The notes: generated by a model not told the origin, from the sequence alone. A stretch of DNA of 64,000 nt from Bosea sp. OAE506 (GCF_040546595.1 NZ_JBEPOB010000001.1:875501-939500), one strand, 5' to 3'; positions 1-7,958 are shown, numbered from the stretch's first letter. Numbers and translations are program-made.

Positions 1-129
1 GAGTCGATCCGCAAATTCCCGCGGCCCCAGGCCTTCGCCGGCATGATCGAGGCGGCCGGCTTCCGCCGCGCCAAGTTCACGCCAATGACCGGCGGCGTCG
101 TGGCGCTGCATTCGGGCTGGAAGCTGTGA
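1..129 (+). CDS. ubiE: UbiE/COQ5 demethylmenaquinone/ubiquinone C-methyltransferase, C-terminal end
   Basis: Only the last 42 codons are in the window; the gene starts upstream. The tail ([10 protein letters not shown], then [12 protein letters not shown] and a TGA stop at 127-129) is the typical C-terminus of the SAM-dependent UbiE/COQ5 methyltransferase, which methylates the benzoquinol ring in ubiquinone synthesis. ubiB follows 103 bp downstream on the same strand, the usual ubiE-ubiB pairing in this order, which supports the call. The catalytic SAM-binding part cannot be seen. Confidence 0.85.
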   Translation, partial: ESIRKFPRPQAFAGMIEAAGFRRAKFTPMTGGVVALHSGWKL

Positions 130-142
130 GGAAGCGTTGGGC

Positions 143-223
143 GTCATGCTCGGGCTTGACCCGAGCATCTCTCGACGAGAGCCTCTTTTGGCAGGAGATG
201 GTCGGGTCAGGCCCGACCATGAC
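143..223. repeat. Bipartite intergenic palindromic repeat (copy 1)
   Basis: Two perfect hairpins lie between ubiE and ubiB. The first pairs ATGCTCGGG (146-154) with CCCGAGCAT (160-168) around a 5-nt loop; the second pairs ATGGTCGGG (198-206) with CCCGACCAT (212-220). The same architecture recurs at 29684-29767, and the first hairpin recurs unchanged at 1804-1826. It is a dispersed REP/BIME-like element, and it pushes the ubiB start away from any clear Shine-Dalgarno site. Confidence 0.8.
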
Positions 224-232
224 GGCTGAGCC

Positions 233-1789
233 ATGATCTCCTCGCTCTTCCATCTCGCGCGTACCGCTCGCGTCGGCTTCGTGTTGGCGCGCGAGGGAGC
301 GCTCGCCCTGGTCGATCCCTCCGTGCTGCCGCCGCTGGCGCGCGGGCTGATCCGGCTCGGGCGGCTGATCGAGCGACGCGAGGCCGGCACTTCGGCGACA
401 AGGCTGGCCGCGGCCCTGACCCGACTCGGCCCCTCCTATGTCAAGTTCGGGCAGTTCCTGGCGACACGGCCCGACGTGGTCGGCATGAAGATCGCCTCCG
501 ACCTCTCGGCCCTGCAGGACCGGATGCCACCCTTCCCGATGGCGCAGGCGCGCGCCATCATCGAGGCCGCCCATGGCCGGCCGGTCGAGCAGGTCTTCGC
601 CTCCTTCGGCGAGCCGGTGGCCGCCGCCTCAATTGCTCAGGTCCACCGCGCCCGGCTGAACGACGGCCGCGAGGTCGCGGTGAAGGTGCTGCGGCCGGGC
701 ATCCGCGACCGGTTCCAGCGCGATCTCGGCGCGATGCGCTTCGGCGCAGAGCTCGCCGAGCGGCGCTCGGCCGAGGCGCGCCGCCTGCGTTTCACCGGCG
801 TGGTCGAGACGCTGGCGCGCTCGGTGACAATGGAGATGGATCTGCGGCTCGAGGCCGCGGCACTCTCCGAATTCGCAGAGAACACCAAGGACGACGCCGA
901 TTTCAGGGTGCCGGAGCCCGACTGGCAGCTCACCGCCCGCGAAATGCTGGTCGACGAGTGGATCGACGGGATCCGCCTCTCGGATGTCGAAGCGCTGAAG
1001 GCCGCCGGCCATGACCTGCCGGCGCTGGGGCGGATCGTGATCCAGTCCTTCCTGAAGCATGCGATCCGCGACGGCTTCTTCCATGCCGACATGCATCCCG
1101 GGAACCTGTTCGTCGATGCGCAGGGCCGGCTGGTTGCGGTCGATGGCGGCATCATGGGGCGCCTCGGCCTGAAGGAGCGGCGCTTCCTCGCCGAGATCCT
1201 CCTCGGCTTCATCACCCGCGATTACCGCCGCGTCGCCGAGGTGCATTTCGAGGCCGGCTATGTGCCGGTTCATCACGACGTCGCCGATTTCGCCCAGGCG
1301 ATCCGCGCCGTCGGCGAGCCGATCCACGACAAGAGCGCCGATCAGATCTCGATGGCGAAGGTGCTGACGCTGCTCTTCGAGATCACCGGCATGTTCGACA
1401 TGGCGACGCGCACCGAGCTCGTCATGCTGCAGAAGACCATGGTGGTGGTCGAGGGCGTGGCGCGCACGCTCGATCCGCATCTGGACATGTGGAGCACGGC
1501 CGAACCGGTGGTGCGCGACTGGATCACGCAGAATCTCGGCCCCCTCGGCAAGCTGGCCGAGGCCGGGCGCGGCGCCAGCTCACTGCTCGACAGCCTGTCG
1601 CGCCTGCCGGAGACGGTGACCCGGGCCGAGCGCGTGCTCGGCCAGCTCGAGGACGCCTCGCGCCATGGCTTCTCGCTCGACGAGCGCAGCGTGGCTGCGA
1701 TCGGCCGGGCCGAAGCCCAGCGCAACCGGTGGGGCAACTGGGCGCTGTGGGTGATCGCCGGCCTGATTGCCTGGGCGGTGCTGGGGTAG
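233..1789 (+). CDS. ubiB: UbiB, ABC1/ADCK-family atypical kinase of ubiquinone synthesis
   Basis: 518-residue protein of the UbiB/ABC1 family, an ATPase-like atypical kinase needed for ubiquinone biosynthesis, probably helping lipid precursors leave the membrane. Visible motifs: KFGQ (71-74, the family's KxGQ inhibitory motif), the Ala-rich nucleotide loop AAAS (130-133), the ATP-site lysine in AVKVLRPG (Lys151), HADMHPGN (285-292, catalytic loop) and VDGG (304-307, in the DFG position). The last 17 residues form a hydrophobic membrane anchor. It follows ubiE, as expected. The ATG at 233 has no strong ribosome-binding site because the repeat at 143-223 sits just upstream, so the exact start is a little uncertain. 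coaBC, which follows ubiB in many relatives, is not here. Confidence 0.95.
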   Translation: MISSLFHLARTARVGFVLAREGALALVDPSVLPPLARGLIRLGRLIERREAGTSATRLAAALTRLGPSYVKFGQFLATRPDVVGMKIASDLSALQDRMPPFPMAQARAIIEAAHGRPVEQVFASFGEPVAAASIAQVHRARLNDGREVAVKVLRPGIRDRFQRDLGAMRFGAELAERRSAEARRLRFTGVVETLARSVTMEMDLRLEAAALSEFAENTKDDADFRVPEPDWQLTAREMLVDEWIDGIRLSDVEALKAAGHDLPALGRIVIQSFLKHAIRDGFFHADMHPGNLFVDAQGRLVAVDGGIMGRLGLKERRFLAEILLGFITRDYRRVAEVHFEAGYVPVHHDVADFAQAIRAVGEPIHDKSADQISMAKVLTLLFEITGMFDMATRTELVMLQKTMVVVEGVARTLDPHLDMWSTAEPVVRDWITQNLGPLGKLAEAGRGASSLLDSLSRLPETVTRAERVLGQLEDASRHGFSLDERSVAAIGRAEAQRNRWGNWALWVIAGLIAWAVLG

Positions 1790-1800
1790 GGGTCGAAGCC

Positions 1801-1836
1801 GTCATGCTCGGGCTTGACCCGAGCATCTCGTGACGA
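1801..1836. repeat. Intergenic palindromic repeat (copy 2, single hairpin)
   Basis: Perfect hairpin ATGCTCGGG (1804-1812) / CCCGAGCAT (1818-1826), identical over its 23-bp core, loop included, to the first hairpin between ubiE and ubiB, and directly after the ubiB stop. It could double as a weak transcription end for ubiB, but no T-run follows. Confidence 0.75.
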
Positions 1837-1872
1837 GGATCGTGCCTCAGTCGACAATGCTCCGTCCGGCCT

Positions 1873-1948
1873 GAGATTCTCGGGTCTGCGCGGAGTTTAT
1901 CCTTGGGCCGATCGAAGATCGGACCCGAGGGCTCCGCCCGAGAATGAC
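1873..1948. repeat. Intergenic nested palindrome (same repeat family, variant)
   Basis: Outer arms ATTCTCGGG (1876-1884) and CCCGAGAAT (1937-1945) enclose an inner hairpin CCGATC (1908-1913) / GATCGG (1917-1922). The outer arm is the same variant as in the copy at 29684. It sits between the ubiB end and the convergent VOC gene. Confidence 0.7.
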
Positions 1949-1956
1949 GCACGCGC

Positions 1957-2388
1957 TCAGCCGCAATTGGCCCTGTCCGCCGGCATCTCGGCGGCGATCA
2001 TCCAGTTCGTTCCGAAGCGGTCGCGCAGCATGCCGAAGCGGGGCGCCCAGAAGGTCTCCTCCATCGGCATCTGGATGGTCGCACCCTCGGAGAGGGCCGC
2101 GAAGATGCGCTCGGCCTCGGCGACCTCGGGGACGTTGACCGACACCGAGACGCTGCGCATCGGCCCGTCGCTGCGCCCGGGCGGGGCGTCGGAGGCCATC
2201 AGCATCTGGCCGTCGAGCTCCAGACAGGCATGCATGATCTTGTCCAGCCATTCGGGCGCGACATGCGCCTCTGCCGGCGTGCCGCGATGGTCCATCATCG
2301 CGACGATCCTGCCGCCCAAGACGGTCTCATAGACGGTGAAGGCCTCGCGGCAATGGCCTTCAAACATCAGATAGGGGGCGATCTTCAT
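1957..2388 (-). CDS. VOC-family (glyoxalase/PhnB-like) protein
   Basis: 143 residues beginning MKIAPYLMFEGHCREAFTVYE, the usual opening of PhnB-like members of the vicinal-oxygen-chelate superfamily (PhnB/3-dmu-9_3-mt type). The body ends with WAPRFGMLRDRFGTNWMI, the typical family tail. Family members include metal-dependent and metal-free enzymes of diverse function, so no reaction is assigned. I chose the ATG at 2388 rather than an in-frame start further up because AAGGAG lies 6 nt before it. It starts 29 bp after the DUF1579 gene ends, so the two are probably co-transcribed from the promoter near 2940. Confidence 0.88.
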   Translation of the reverse strand: MKIAPYLMFEGHCREAFTVYETVLGGRIVAMMDHRGTPAEAHVAPEWLDKIMHACLELDGQMLMASDAPPGRSDGPMRSVSVSVNVPEVAEAERIFAALSEGATIQMPMEETFWAPRFGMLRDRFGTNWMIAAEMPADRANCG

Positions 2389-2417
2389 CGGTCTCTCCTT
2401 CGAACGGAAGCGGGCGA

Positions 2418-2900
2418 TCACGCTGCGCGGCGGTAATGGGCGGTCATGAACTCGGCCCAGCCGCCGCTCCCGTCGGGCGTGTAGGAGGTCAGCATGCGGT
2501 GATCGGGCGCGACGATGGTGATCACGTCGCGATAGGGAATGATGGCGCCGTCGCCCATTACGTTCGGACCTGAACTTTCGAGCGTCAGGACCTTACCGCT
2601 CTCGTCGAGAGCCCCGTCATAAATCCACAGATGGGTCATCATCGAGCCGATCCAGCTGCCGACGAATCGGCCTTTCACGGGGTCGAAGCCGAGCGTCAGC
2701 AGGGTCTTGCCCGTGCTGCCGTCGGGCATCTCGCCCTCGCCTTCGCAGAGCGTCCAGAGCCCGCCGAGCGAACGCACGGTTTCCCGGCCTTTCGATTTCG
2801 ATCGCGGCTGGTCGGGGCCCATGGCGCAGTCCATCTCCGAGGTCCATTCGCCGACGAGTTGTTGCAGCCAGTCGTGCTCCTTCTGCGGTTTTGCGAACAT
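2418..2900 (-). CDS. DUF1579 domain protein
   Basis: About 160 residues opening with a KEHDWLQQLVGEWTSE stretch and containing SLGGLWTLCEGEG and LTLGFDPVKGRFVGSWIGSMM, the conserved pattern of DUF1579 (a small lipocalin-like fold of unknown function). Two ATGs lie close together (2906 and 2900); AGGAGG sits only 2 nt before the first but 8 nt before the second, so 2900 is preferred. First gene of a pair with the VOC protein; such pairs often travel with SRPBCC and ArsR-type regulators, but no regulator is beside them here. Function unknown. Confidence 0.88.
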   Translation of the reverse strand: MFAKPQKEHDWLQQLVGEWTSEMDCAMGPDQPRSKSKGRETVRSLGGLWTLCEGEGEMPDGSTGKTLLTLGFDPVKGRFVGSWIGSMMTHLWIYDGALDESGKVLTLESSGPNVMGDGAIIPYRDVITIVAPDHRMLTSYTPDGSGGWAEFMTAHYRRAA

Positions 2901-2937
2901 GGGCATTTCCTCCTGGTGGCCATTCTCGGGTCGGCCT

Positions 2938-2975
2938 TAAGTTAACTGATTGGTTTAGTAATTGGTCCCAGCCGT
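2938..2975 (-). promoter_or_regulatory. AT-rich promoter/operator of the DUF1579-VOC pair
   Basis: An AT-rich island in otherwise GC-rich DNA, carrying the direct repeat TGATTGGT-TTAG-TAATTGGT (2947-2966) next to GTTAAC and TTAAG. Spaced repeats of this sort are typical regulator-binding sites. It lies 40-70 bp before the DUF1579 start. The regulator is not known from this window. Confidence 0.4.
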
Positions 2976-3009
2976 CGAGTCAAGCTGGCGCCCTGTCGGC
3001 CTCCGGCAG

Positions 3010-3038
3010 TTGTCACGCGCGCGGGGCCAAGGCTAAAG
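3010..3038 (+). promoter_or_regulatory. Sigma-70-type promoter of amn
   Basis: TTGTCA (3010-3015), a 17-bp spacer and CTAAAG (3033-3038), a good match to the alphaproteobacterial consensus TTGAC-N17-CTATAT. The predicted transcript start near 3045 leaves a leader of about 23 nt to the amn ATG. Confidence 0.5.
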
Positions 3039-3067
3039 CTCGTGCGAACGAAAGGACGCCCCCGCCC

Positions 3068-4522
3068 ATGACGTTCGAGACAGCCGCAAATCCCGCCGCC
3101 GCCATCGACCGGCTCGAACGGCTCTATGGCGAGGCGCGGGCCGCGCTGCGCGGCGATCTGCAGCGCTTCTTCGAGACGGGACAGGCGCCGACGCCCGACG
3201 AGCGCGCGGCCTATCGCTACCCGCTGCTGCGCGTGACCTATGAGCCGTCGAAACTGCCGACGGCGACCCGGCGCGGCTATGCAAAGTTCGCGGCTCCCGG
3301 CGTCTATTCGACCACGATCACGCAGCCGGCCGAGTTCCGCGCCTATCTGCTCGATCAGCTGGTGCCGCTGGTCCAGGAATACGGCGCGACGATCGAGACC
3401 GGCAGCAGCGACCAGGAGATACCCTACCCCTATGCGCTCGACGGCGGGAACGAGCTTGGTCGGGGCAAGGTTACGGCGGCCGAGCTGGCAAGGCATTTCC
3501 CGACGCCGCTGCTCTCGCTCGTCGGCGACGAGATCGCTGACGGCACCTTCGACATCGTCGAGGGACAGCCGCGTCCGCTCTCGCTGTTCGACGCGGTGCG
3601 GGTGGATTATTCGCTGCGCCGGCTGGTGCATTACACCGGCACGGACTGGCGGGCGGTGCAGCCCTGGGTGCTGCTGACCAACTACCACCGCTATGTCGAC
3701 CAGTTTGTGCGGCTGGGGCTCGCCGAGATCGAGGCCGGCACGGCGCTGGCGCTGGTGACGCCGGGCGGGGTGCGGATCGAGCGCGACGGCGTCGATGTCA
3801 GCGCCGCAGAGCGGGTGATGTCGGCGCCCTGGCACCGGTTCCAGATGCCGGCCTATCACCTGCTGCGCGAGAACGGGCAGGGCGTGACGCTGGTCAATAT
3901 CGGCGTCGGCCCCTCCAACGCCAAGAACATCACCGACCATCTGGCTGTGCTGCGCCCGCATTGCTGGCTGATGGTCGGCCATTGCGGCGGCCTGAGGCAG
4001 ACGCAGATCATTGGCGACTATGTCCTCGCCCATGCCTATCTGCGCCAGGACGGCATCCTCGACGAGCTGGTGCCGCCGGACGTGCCCGTCCCGGCCCTGG
4101 CCGAGGTGCAGGTCGCCCTGCAGGAGGCCGCCGCCGAGGTGACGGGCGAGAAGGGCGACCATCTCAAGAACCGCCTGCGCACCGGAACGGTCGTGACGCA
4201 GGACGACCGCAACTGGGAGCTGCGCTGGACCAAGGAGCGGCGCCGGATCAACCTGTCGCGCGCCATCGCGGTCGACATGGAGTCCGGCACGATCGCGGCG
4301 CAGGGCTACCGCTTACGCGTGCCCTATGGAACGCTGCTCTGCGTCTCCGACAAGCCGCTGCATGGCGAGATCAAGCTGCCGGGCGCAGCCAACGCCTTCT
4401 ATGAGCGCGCCGTCAGCGAGCATCTGCGGATCGGGCTCGCGGCGCTGGAGAAACTAAAGAAGGCCGGCTCGACGATCCATTCGCGCAAGCTGCGCAGCTT
4501 CGACGAGCCGCCTTTCCGATAG
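3068..4522 (+). CDS. amn: AMP nucleosidase
   Basis: 484-residue AMP nucleosidase, which hydrolyses AMP to adenine and ribose 5-phosphate and so adjusts the purine nucleotide pool. Length and layout match Amn: an N-terminal Amn-specific domain (about residues 1-170, with the YPLLRV and YPYALDGGNELG stretches) followed by a nucleoside-phosphorylase-like domain (GVGPSNAKNITDHLAVLRPHCWLMVGHCGGLR, AVDMESGTIAAQGYRLRVPYGTLLCVSDKPLHGEIKLPG). The acidic residues of AVDMESG match the base/ribose site of this superfamily. The ATG at 3068 is chosen because AAAGGA precedes it by about 10 nt and the longer in-frame reading runs through the promoter and the divergent gene. Transcribed alone. Confidence 0.95.
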   Translation: MTFETAANPAAAIDRLERLYGEARAALRGDLQRFFETGQAPTPDERAAYRYPLLRVTYEPSKLPTATRRGYAKFAAPGVYSTTITQPAEFRAYLLDQLVPLVQEYGATIETGSSDQEIPYPYALDGGNELGRGKVTAAELARHFPTPLLSLVGDEIADGTFDIVEGQPRPLSLFDAVRVDYSLRRLVHYTGTDWRAVQPWVLLTNYHRYVDQFVRLGLAEIEAGTALALVTPGGVRIERDGVDVSAAERVMSAPWHRFQMPAYHLLRENGQGVTLVNIGVGPSNAKNITDHLAVLRPHCWLMVGHCGGLRQTQIIGDYVLAHAYLRQDGILDELVPPDVPVPALAEVQVALQEAAAEVTGEKGDHLKNRLRTGTVVTQDDRNWELRWTKERRRINLSRAIAVDMESGTIAAQGYRLRVPYGTLLCVSDKPLHGEIKLPGAANAFYERAVSEHLRIGLAALEKLKKAGSTIHSRKLRSFDEPPFR

Positions 4523-4530
4523 GCCCCCGC

Positions 4531-4662
4531 GTTTTCCGGAAACCACGGCGTCATCCCGGGCTTGACCCGTGATCCATCGGAGGGCTCCGGATCTTTAGGA
4601 TGGATCCCGGAGCGGCGCTGCTGCGCTCCTTGTCCGGGATGACGGCGTGGTTCCGAGGAAAC
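4531..4662. repeat. Long imperfect inverted repeat of the GTCATCCCGGG type
   Basis: A stretch of about 130 bp whose ends are near-mirror images: TTTTCCGGAAACCACGG then CGTCATCCCGG on the left (from 4532), and CCGGGATGACGGCGTGG then TTCCGAGGAAA on the right (to 4660). In between is the motif CTTGACCCGTGATCC and its partner GGATCCCGG. It fills the gap between the convergent amn and aldo/keto reductase genes and ends exactly at the latter's stop codon. It may serve as a two-way transcription barrier. Confidence 0.7.
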
Positions 4663-5595
4663 CTAGACCGTGATCCGGTCGATCTCGGCGAGCTCGTCTG
4701 CCGTCAGCGCCCAGTCGGCCGCCTTCACATTGGCCGCGATCTGCTCGGGCCTGGTGGCGCCGGCGATGACGCTGGAGACGACTGGCTGGGCGGCGAGCCA
4801 GGAGAAGGCGAGCTCGACCGGCGTCTTGCCGCGCGCCTCGCAGAAATCGGTCAGCGCCTCGATCTTCGCCCAGTTGGCGTCGCTGAAGATCTGGCCGGCG
4901 CGCTCGGGCAGCTTGGTCAGCCGCGCCCCGTCCGGCATCGGCGCATTGCGCCGGTACTTGCCGGTCAGCGCCCCGTTGGCGAGCGGGAAATAGGGCAGCA
5001 GGCCCATGCCATAATGCCTGAGTGCGGGGATCAGGTCCTTCTCGGCGCCGCGCTTGAGCAGGCTGTACTCGTCCTGCGCCGAGGCGAAGCCTGCAAGGCG
5101 CAGATCGCGTGCGCTCCATTGCGCGTCCGCAACCTGCCAGGCCGGCATGTTGGAGCAGCCGACATAACGGACCTTGCCCTGGGTCACGAGATCCTCGAGC
5201 GCGCGCAGCGTCTCGTCGATCGGGGTCAGCGGGTCGGGGGTGTGGAACTGATAGAGGTCGAGCCAGTCGGTCTTCAGCCGCGTCAAGGATTCCTCGACGG
5301 CGCTCATGATGTAGCGGCGCGAACCGCCCTGCCCGCCATGGAACATCTTCATGCCGAACTTCGAGGCCAGGACGATGTCCTTGCGGCGGGCGCCCAGCAC
5401 CTCGCCCAGCACGCGCTCCGAGCCCGCCTTCTCGCCATAGATGTCGGCGGTGTCGAACAGGGTGATGCCGTGCTCGATCGCGGCATCGACCACCTTGCGC
5501 GTCGCCTCGTCATCGATGCGCCCACCGAAATTGTTGCAGCCGAGGCCGACGAGCGAAACGCGGAGGCCGGAACGGCCGAGATTGCGGAACTGCAT
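4663..5595 (-). CDS. Aldo/keto reductase
   Basis: 310 residues, a (beta/alpha)8-barrel NADPH-dependent reductase of the AKR superfamily. The full catalytic tetrad is visible: Asp48 and Tyr53 in DTADIYG, Lys79 in ASKFG, His118 in LYQFHTPD; the C-terminal SSVIAGATRPEQIAANVKA is the cofactor-binding loop. The resemblance is to the general AKR11/12-like oxidoreductases, so the substrate cannot be named. The start MQFRNLGRSGL at 5595 is the family's standard N-terminus, with a GGGGGAG site upstream. It lies 117 bp after the universal stress gene on the same strand and could be read from the same anaerobic promoter, but that gap makes co-transcription uncertain. Confidence 0.93.
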   Translation of the reverse strand: MQFRNLGRSGLRVSLVGLGCNNFGGRIDDEATRKVVDAAIEHGITLFDTADIYGEKAGSERVLGEVLGARRKDIVLASKFGMKMFHGGQGGSRRYIMSAVEESLTRLKTDWLDLYQFHTPDPLTPIDETLRALEDLVTQGKVRYVGCSNMPAWQVADAQWSARDLRLAGFASAQDEYSLLKRGAEKDLIPALRHYGMGLLPYFPLANGALTGKYRRNAPMPDGARLTKLPERAGQIFSDANWAKIEALTDFCEARGKTPVELAFSWLAAQPVVSSVIAGATRPEQIAANVKAADWALTADELAEIDRITV

Positions 5596-5711
5596 TGGGA
5601 GGCTCCCCCTCGAAGAGAGGGTGCAGAGGACCAGAGGCTGGCAGTACCAGCAAGGTCGCTCGTATGCCGTCCCCGCTGCGCCGCACGCAGGGCGGGCACA
5701 GCCGCCCTCCC

Positions 5712-6557
5712 TCAGTGGGACATCAGGCAGCAGACCGGCGTGGATTCGATGAGGTCGCGCGTCACGCCGCCGAAGATCCATTCGCGCAGGCGGCTATGGC
5801 CATAGGCGCCCGCCACGATGAGATCGGCGTTCTGGAGCCGCGCCAGTTCGGCGATCTCGGCCGCGACGGTGGTGCCGCTCTTCGGCCGTTTCACCACGCG
5901 CGCCGCGATGCCGAATTGCGCGAGATAGCCGCAGACATCCTGCGCGCCCTCATCGGCCGGATCGGCGCCGACGGAGAGCACGGTGACGATATCGGCCCGG
6001 ACGAGGAAGGGCAGCGCATCCTGCACGGCGCGGCGCGACTCGCGTGTATCCTTCCAGGCGATGACCACGCTGCGCGCCGCGAGCGACTCCACGCCCGGCG
6101 GAACGAGCAGGATCGGCCGGCCCAGTTCGAGAACGACATCGCCGGGGGCGACGCCCATGCGGCCGAGAGGCGGATCGCCGCCGCCCTGGCGGGCGAAGAC
6201 GACGAGGTCGGCCGCCCGCGACTGGGTGAGAACGAAGGCGACGGGCGGCTCGACGGCGCCGCGCCAGTCGAGCGCCACGCCATCCGCCGCCCGGCGAAAC
6301 AGCGCCTGCGCCTTGGCCAGATCCTCCTCCATCACGGCCCGGGCATTCTCGACCAGCACCGCATCGACCATGCCGGCGCCGTCCCCGTAATAGGGCAGCT
6401 CGAGCTGGTCGGCGCCGGTGCCGATCAGGCGGCAGGACAGGCAGCGGGCGAGCCGCGCCGCGAAGCGGATCGTCGCCTCCGCCCCCGGTCCGAGATGGAC
6501 GGGGGTCAGGAGCGTGCCGAAGCCGAGCGGCTGGGCGGTCGAGCGGACGTCGGCCAT
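5712..6557 (-). CDS. Universal stress protein, two tandem UspA domains
   Basis: 281 residues, roughly two UspA units back to back. The second ends in GAYGHSRLREWIFGGVTRDL, matching the nucleotide-binding pattern G-x2-G-x9-G of ATP-binding Usp proteins; the first half lacks a clear copy. Tandem Usp proteins of this form (ending ..CCLMSH) are typical members of oxygen-limitation regulons in alpha- and gammaproteobacteria. The second of two close ATGs (6557) is chosen because GAGGAG precedes it by 6 nt. It starts 23 bp after the hypothetical gene at 6581-6982, so both are probably read from the FNR-type box at 7046. It is a paralogue of the divergent 7119 gene (HSRLREW and GGVT shared). Confidence 0.93.
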   Translation of the reverse strand: MADVRSTAQPLGFGTLLTPVHLGPGAEATIRFAARLARCLSCRLIGTGADQLELPYYGDGAGMVDAVLVENARAVMEEDLAKAQALFRRAADGVALDWRGAVEPPVAFVLTQSRAADLVVFARQGGGDPPLGRMGVAPGDVVLELGRPILLVPPGVESLAARSVVIAWKDTRESRRAVQDALPFLVRADIVTVLSVGADPADEGAQDVCGYLAQFGIAARVVKRPKSGTTVAAEIAELARLQNADLIVAGAYGHSRLREWIFGGVTRDLIESTPVCCLMSH

Positions 6558-6580
6558 GGTCATCTCCTCAGGCGAGGCGG

Positions 6581-6982
6581 TCAGGCGCCGACGGGAGCGG
6601 GCGCCGCCACGGCCCGGAGCGCCACGACCTTGTAGGGCCTAAAGTCGCCGTCCTGGTCGCAGATCGAGACATATTCGTCGAGCTGGAAGCAATGCCGGTC
6701 GAGCTTGTAGCCGACCTCGTCATCGTCGCTGGAGGCATCGTCATAGTCGATGCCCCAGCTCGCGCCGCCCTCGCCGCCGGCGCGGTGAAGCAGCCAGCCA
6801 TGGCGATCGGGCTCGTTGGGCTCAAAGCGCCGGACGCGACATTTTTCGCGCGCGGCATGCCATTCATCGGCGAGGAGCCGGCCCTCCACATCGAGCGGGG
6901 CGGTGATCTCGTAGCCGTCGCGGGCGCTGCCCTCGGGCTGGGCGGGCGTGCGACCCAGATGAAGCGTGATGCGGTGCAGCAT
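6581..6982 (-). CDS. Conserved hypothetical protein in the anaerobic stress divergon
   Basis: 133 residues, no signal peptide or membrane segment and no domain I recognise. It starts MLHRITLHLGRTP, has an aromatic/acidic middle (RHGWLLHRAGGEGGASWGIDYDDASSDDDE) and ends YVSICDQDGDFRPYKVVAL, suggesting a compact beta-rich soluble protein with an acidic loop. The ATG at 6982 is preceded by AGGAG. It is the first gene of the leftward unit, 64 bp from an FNR/FixK-type box that also faces a universal stress gene, so a role under low oxygen is inferred from position only. Confidence 0.75.
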   Translation of the reverse strand: MLHRITLHLGRTPAQPEGSARDGYEITAPLDVEGRLLADEWHAAREKCRVRRFEPNEPDRHGWLLHRAGGEGGASWGIDYDDASSDDDEVGYKLDRHCFQLDEYVSICDQDGDFRPYKVVALRAVAAPAPVGA

Positions 6983-7045
6983 GGGGCGGTCTCCTGTGTC
7001 GGTCGCCGACGGGTCGCACTGTCCCACCGATCGGGACGGGCCGGG

Positions 7046-7059
7046 TTGATCCAGCGCAA
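7046..7059. promoter_or_regulatory. FNR/FixK-type box shared by divergent stress genes
   Basis: TTGATCCAGCGCAA matches the FNR/FixK consensus (TTGAT-N4-ATCAA, with the CGCAA half-site accepted by FixK-type regulators). Its centre is 66 bp from the ATG of the rightward usp gene and 70 bp from the leftward start. Placing transcription starts 41.5 bp away on each side, the usual activation distance, gives leaders of about 25 and 29 nt, so one site can serve both directions. Confidence 0.65.
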
Positions 7060-7118
7060 GGGCCGGGCGGCCGGTTCGGGCATGCTGCGGGCCAGCGTCA
7101 ACCCGTGGAGGATCCGCC

Positions 7119-7958
7119 ATGCCACTCTCGATCAAGAGCGTTCTCGTTGGCTTCACCGAGCAGGGACGCGGCGACCACAGCTCGGCCGTCGCCTATGCCA
7201 TTTCCCTGTCGCAAGCCGCTGCCGCCCATCTGACGCTGCAGGCAGCATCGATGCGCTATGCCGTGCCAGGGTCGCTGGTCGGCGCATTCGGGGCCGAGCT
7301 GATCTCGCATGAAAACCGCCGCATCCAGGAGCTGGCCGAGGCCTTCGCCGAACAGTCTAAGGGGCGGGCCGACCTCGCCGGTGTCGTCTGCAGCGTCGAG
7401 ACCCCGTCGCTCGTCTTCGCCAGCCTCTGCGACCGGCTGCTCGCCCATGCGCGCGTCCACGACGTCACGGTGCTCGACATGGAGACCGATCCGGTCCAGC
7501 GCGACCGCGGGCTGATCGAGGCGGCGCTGTTCGACAGCGGCCGCCCGGCCCTGATCGTGCCGCCGGGGAGCGAGCGCTATGCCGGCAAGCGGATCGTGAT
7601 CGCCTGGGACGGCGGTGCCTCGGCGGCCCGTGCCGTGGCGGACGCACTGCCCTTCCTGAAGGATGCGGAAGAGGTCGAGATTCTCACCGTCACCGGCGAG
7701 AAAGACCTCGCCGGCCTGCTGCCCGGCACCGACCTCGCCCCGCATCTCGCGCGGCACGGCATCAAGGTGACGGTTCGCAACGTCGCCTTCGGAGGCTCCG
7801 ACGTCGCCAGCGAGATCCGCCGGGCGGCGGCCGACTTCGCGGCGGACCTCATCGTCTGCGGCGCCTACAAGCATTCGCGCCTGCGCGAGTGGCTGCTCGG
7901 CGGCGTCACGCAATCGCTGCTGCAGGCCTGCACGCTGCCGATCCTGATGAGCCACTAA
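7119..7958 (+). CDS. Universal stress protein, two tandem UspA domains
   Basis: 279 residues with two UspA-like halves; the second has KRIVIAWDGGASAARAVADALPFL and ends GAYKHSRLREWLLGGVTQSLLQACTLPILMSH. The nucleotide motif is close to G-x2-G-x9-G, but the second Gly is Lys here, so ATP binding is less sure than in its divergent paralogue at 5712-6557. GGAGG lies 8 nt before the ATG. It faces that paralogue's operon across the FNR/FixK-type box at 7046. Cytoplasmic. Expression under oxygen limitation is inferred from the box. It ends before a strong hairpin at 7982. Confidence 0.93.
   Translation: MPLSIKSVLVGFTEQGRGDHSSAVAYAISLSQAAAAHLTLQAASMRYAVPGSLVGAFGAELISHENRRIQELAEAFAEQSKGRADLAGVVCSVETPSLVFASLCDRLLAHARVHDVTVLDMETDPVQRDRGLIEAALFDSGRPALIVPPGSERYAGKRIVIAWDGGASAARAVADALPFLKDAEEVEILTVTGEKDLAGLLPGTDLAPHLARHGIKVTVRNVAFGGSDVASEIRRAAADFAADLIVCGAYKHSRLREWLLGGVTQSLLQACTLPILMSH

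Noticed and set aside
629..1480. Long antisense frame opposite ubiB (and similar ones opposite most genes)
   Set aside because: Low-complexity His/Arg/Asp-rich translations with no family match, mirroring the codon bias of the real gene.
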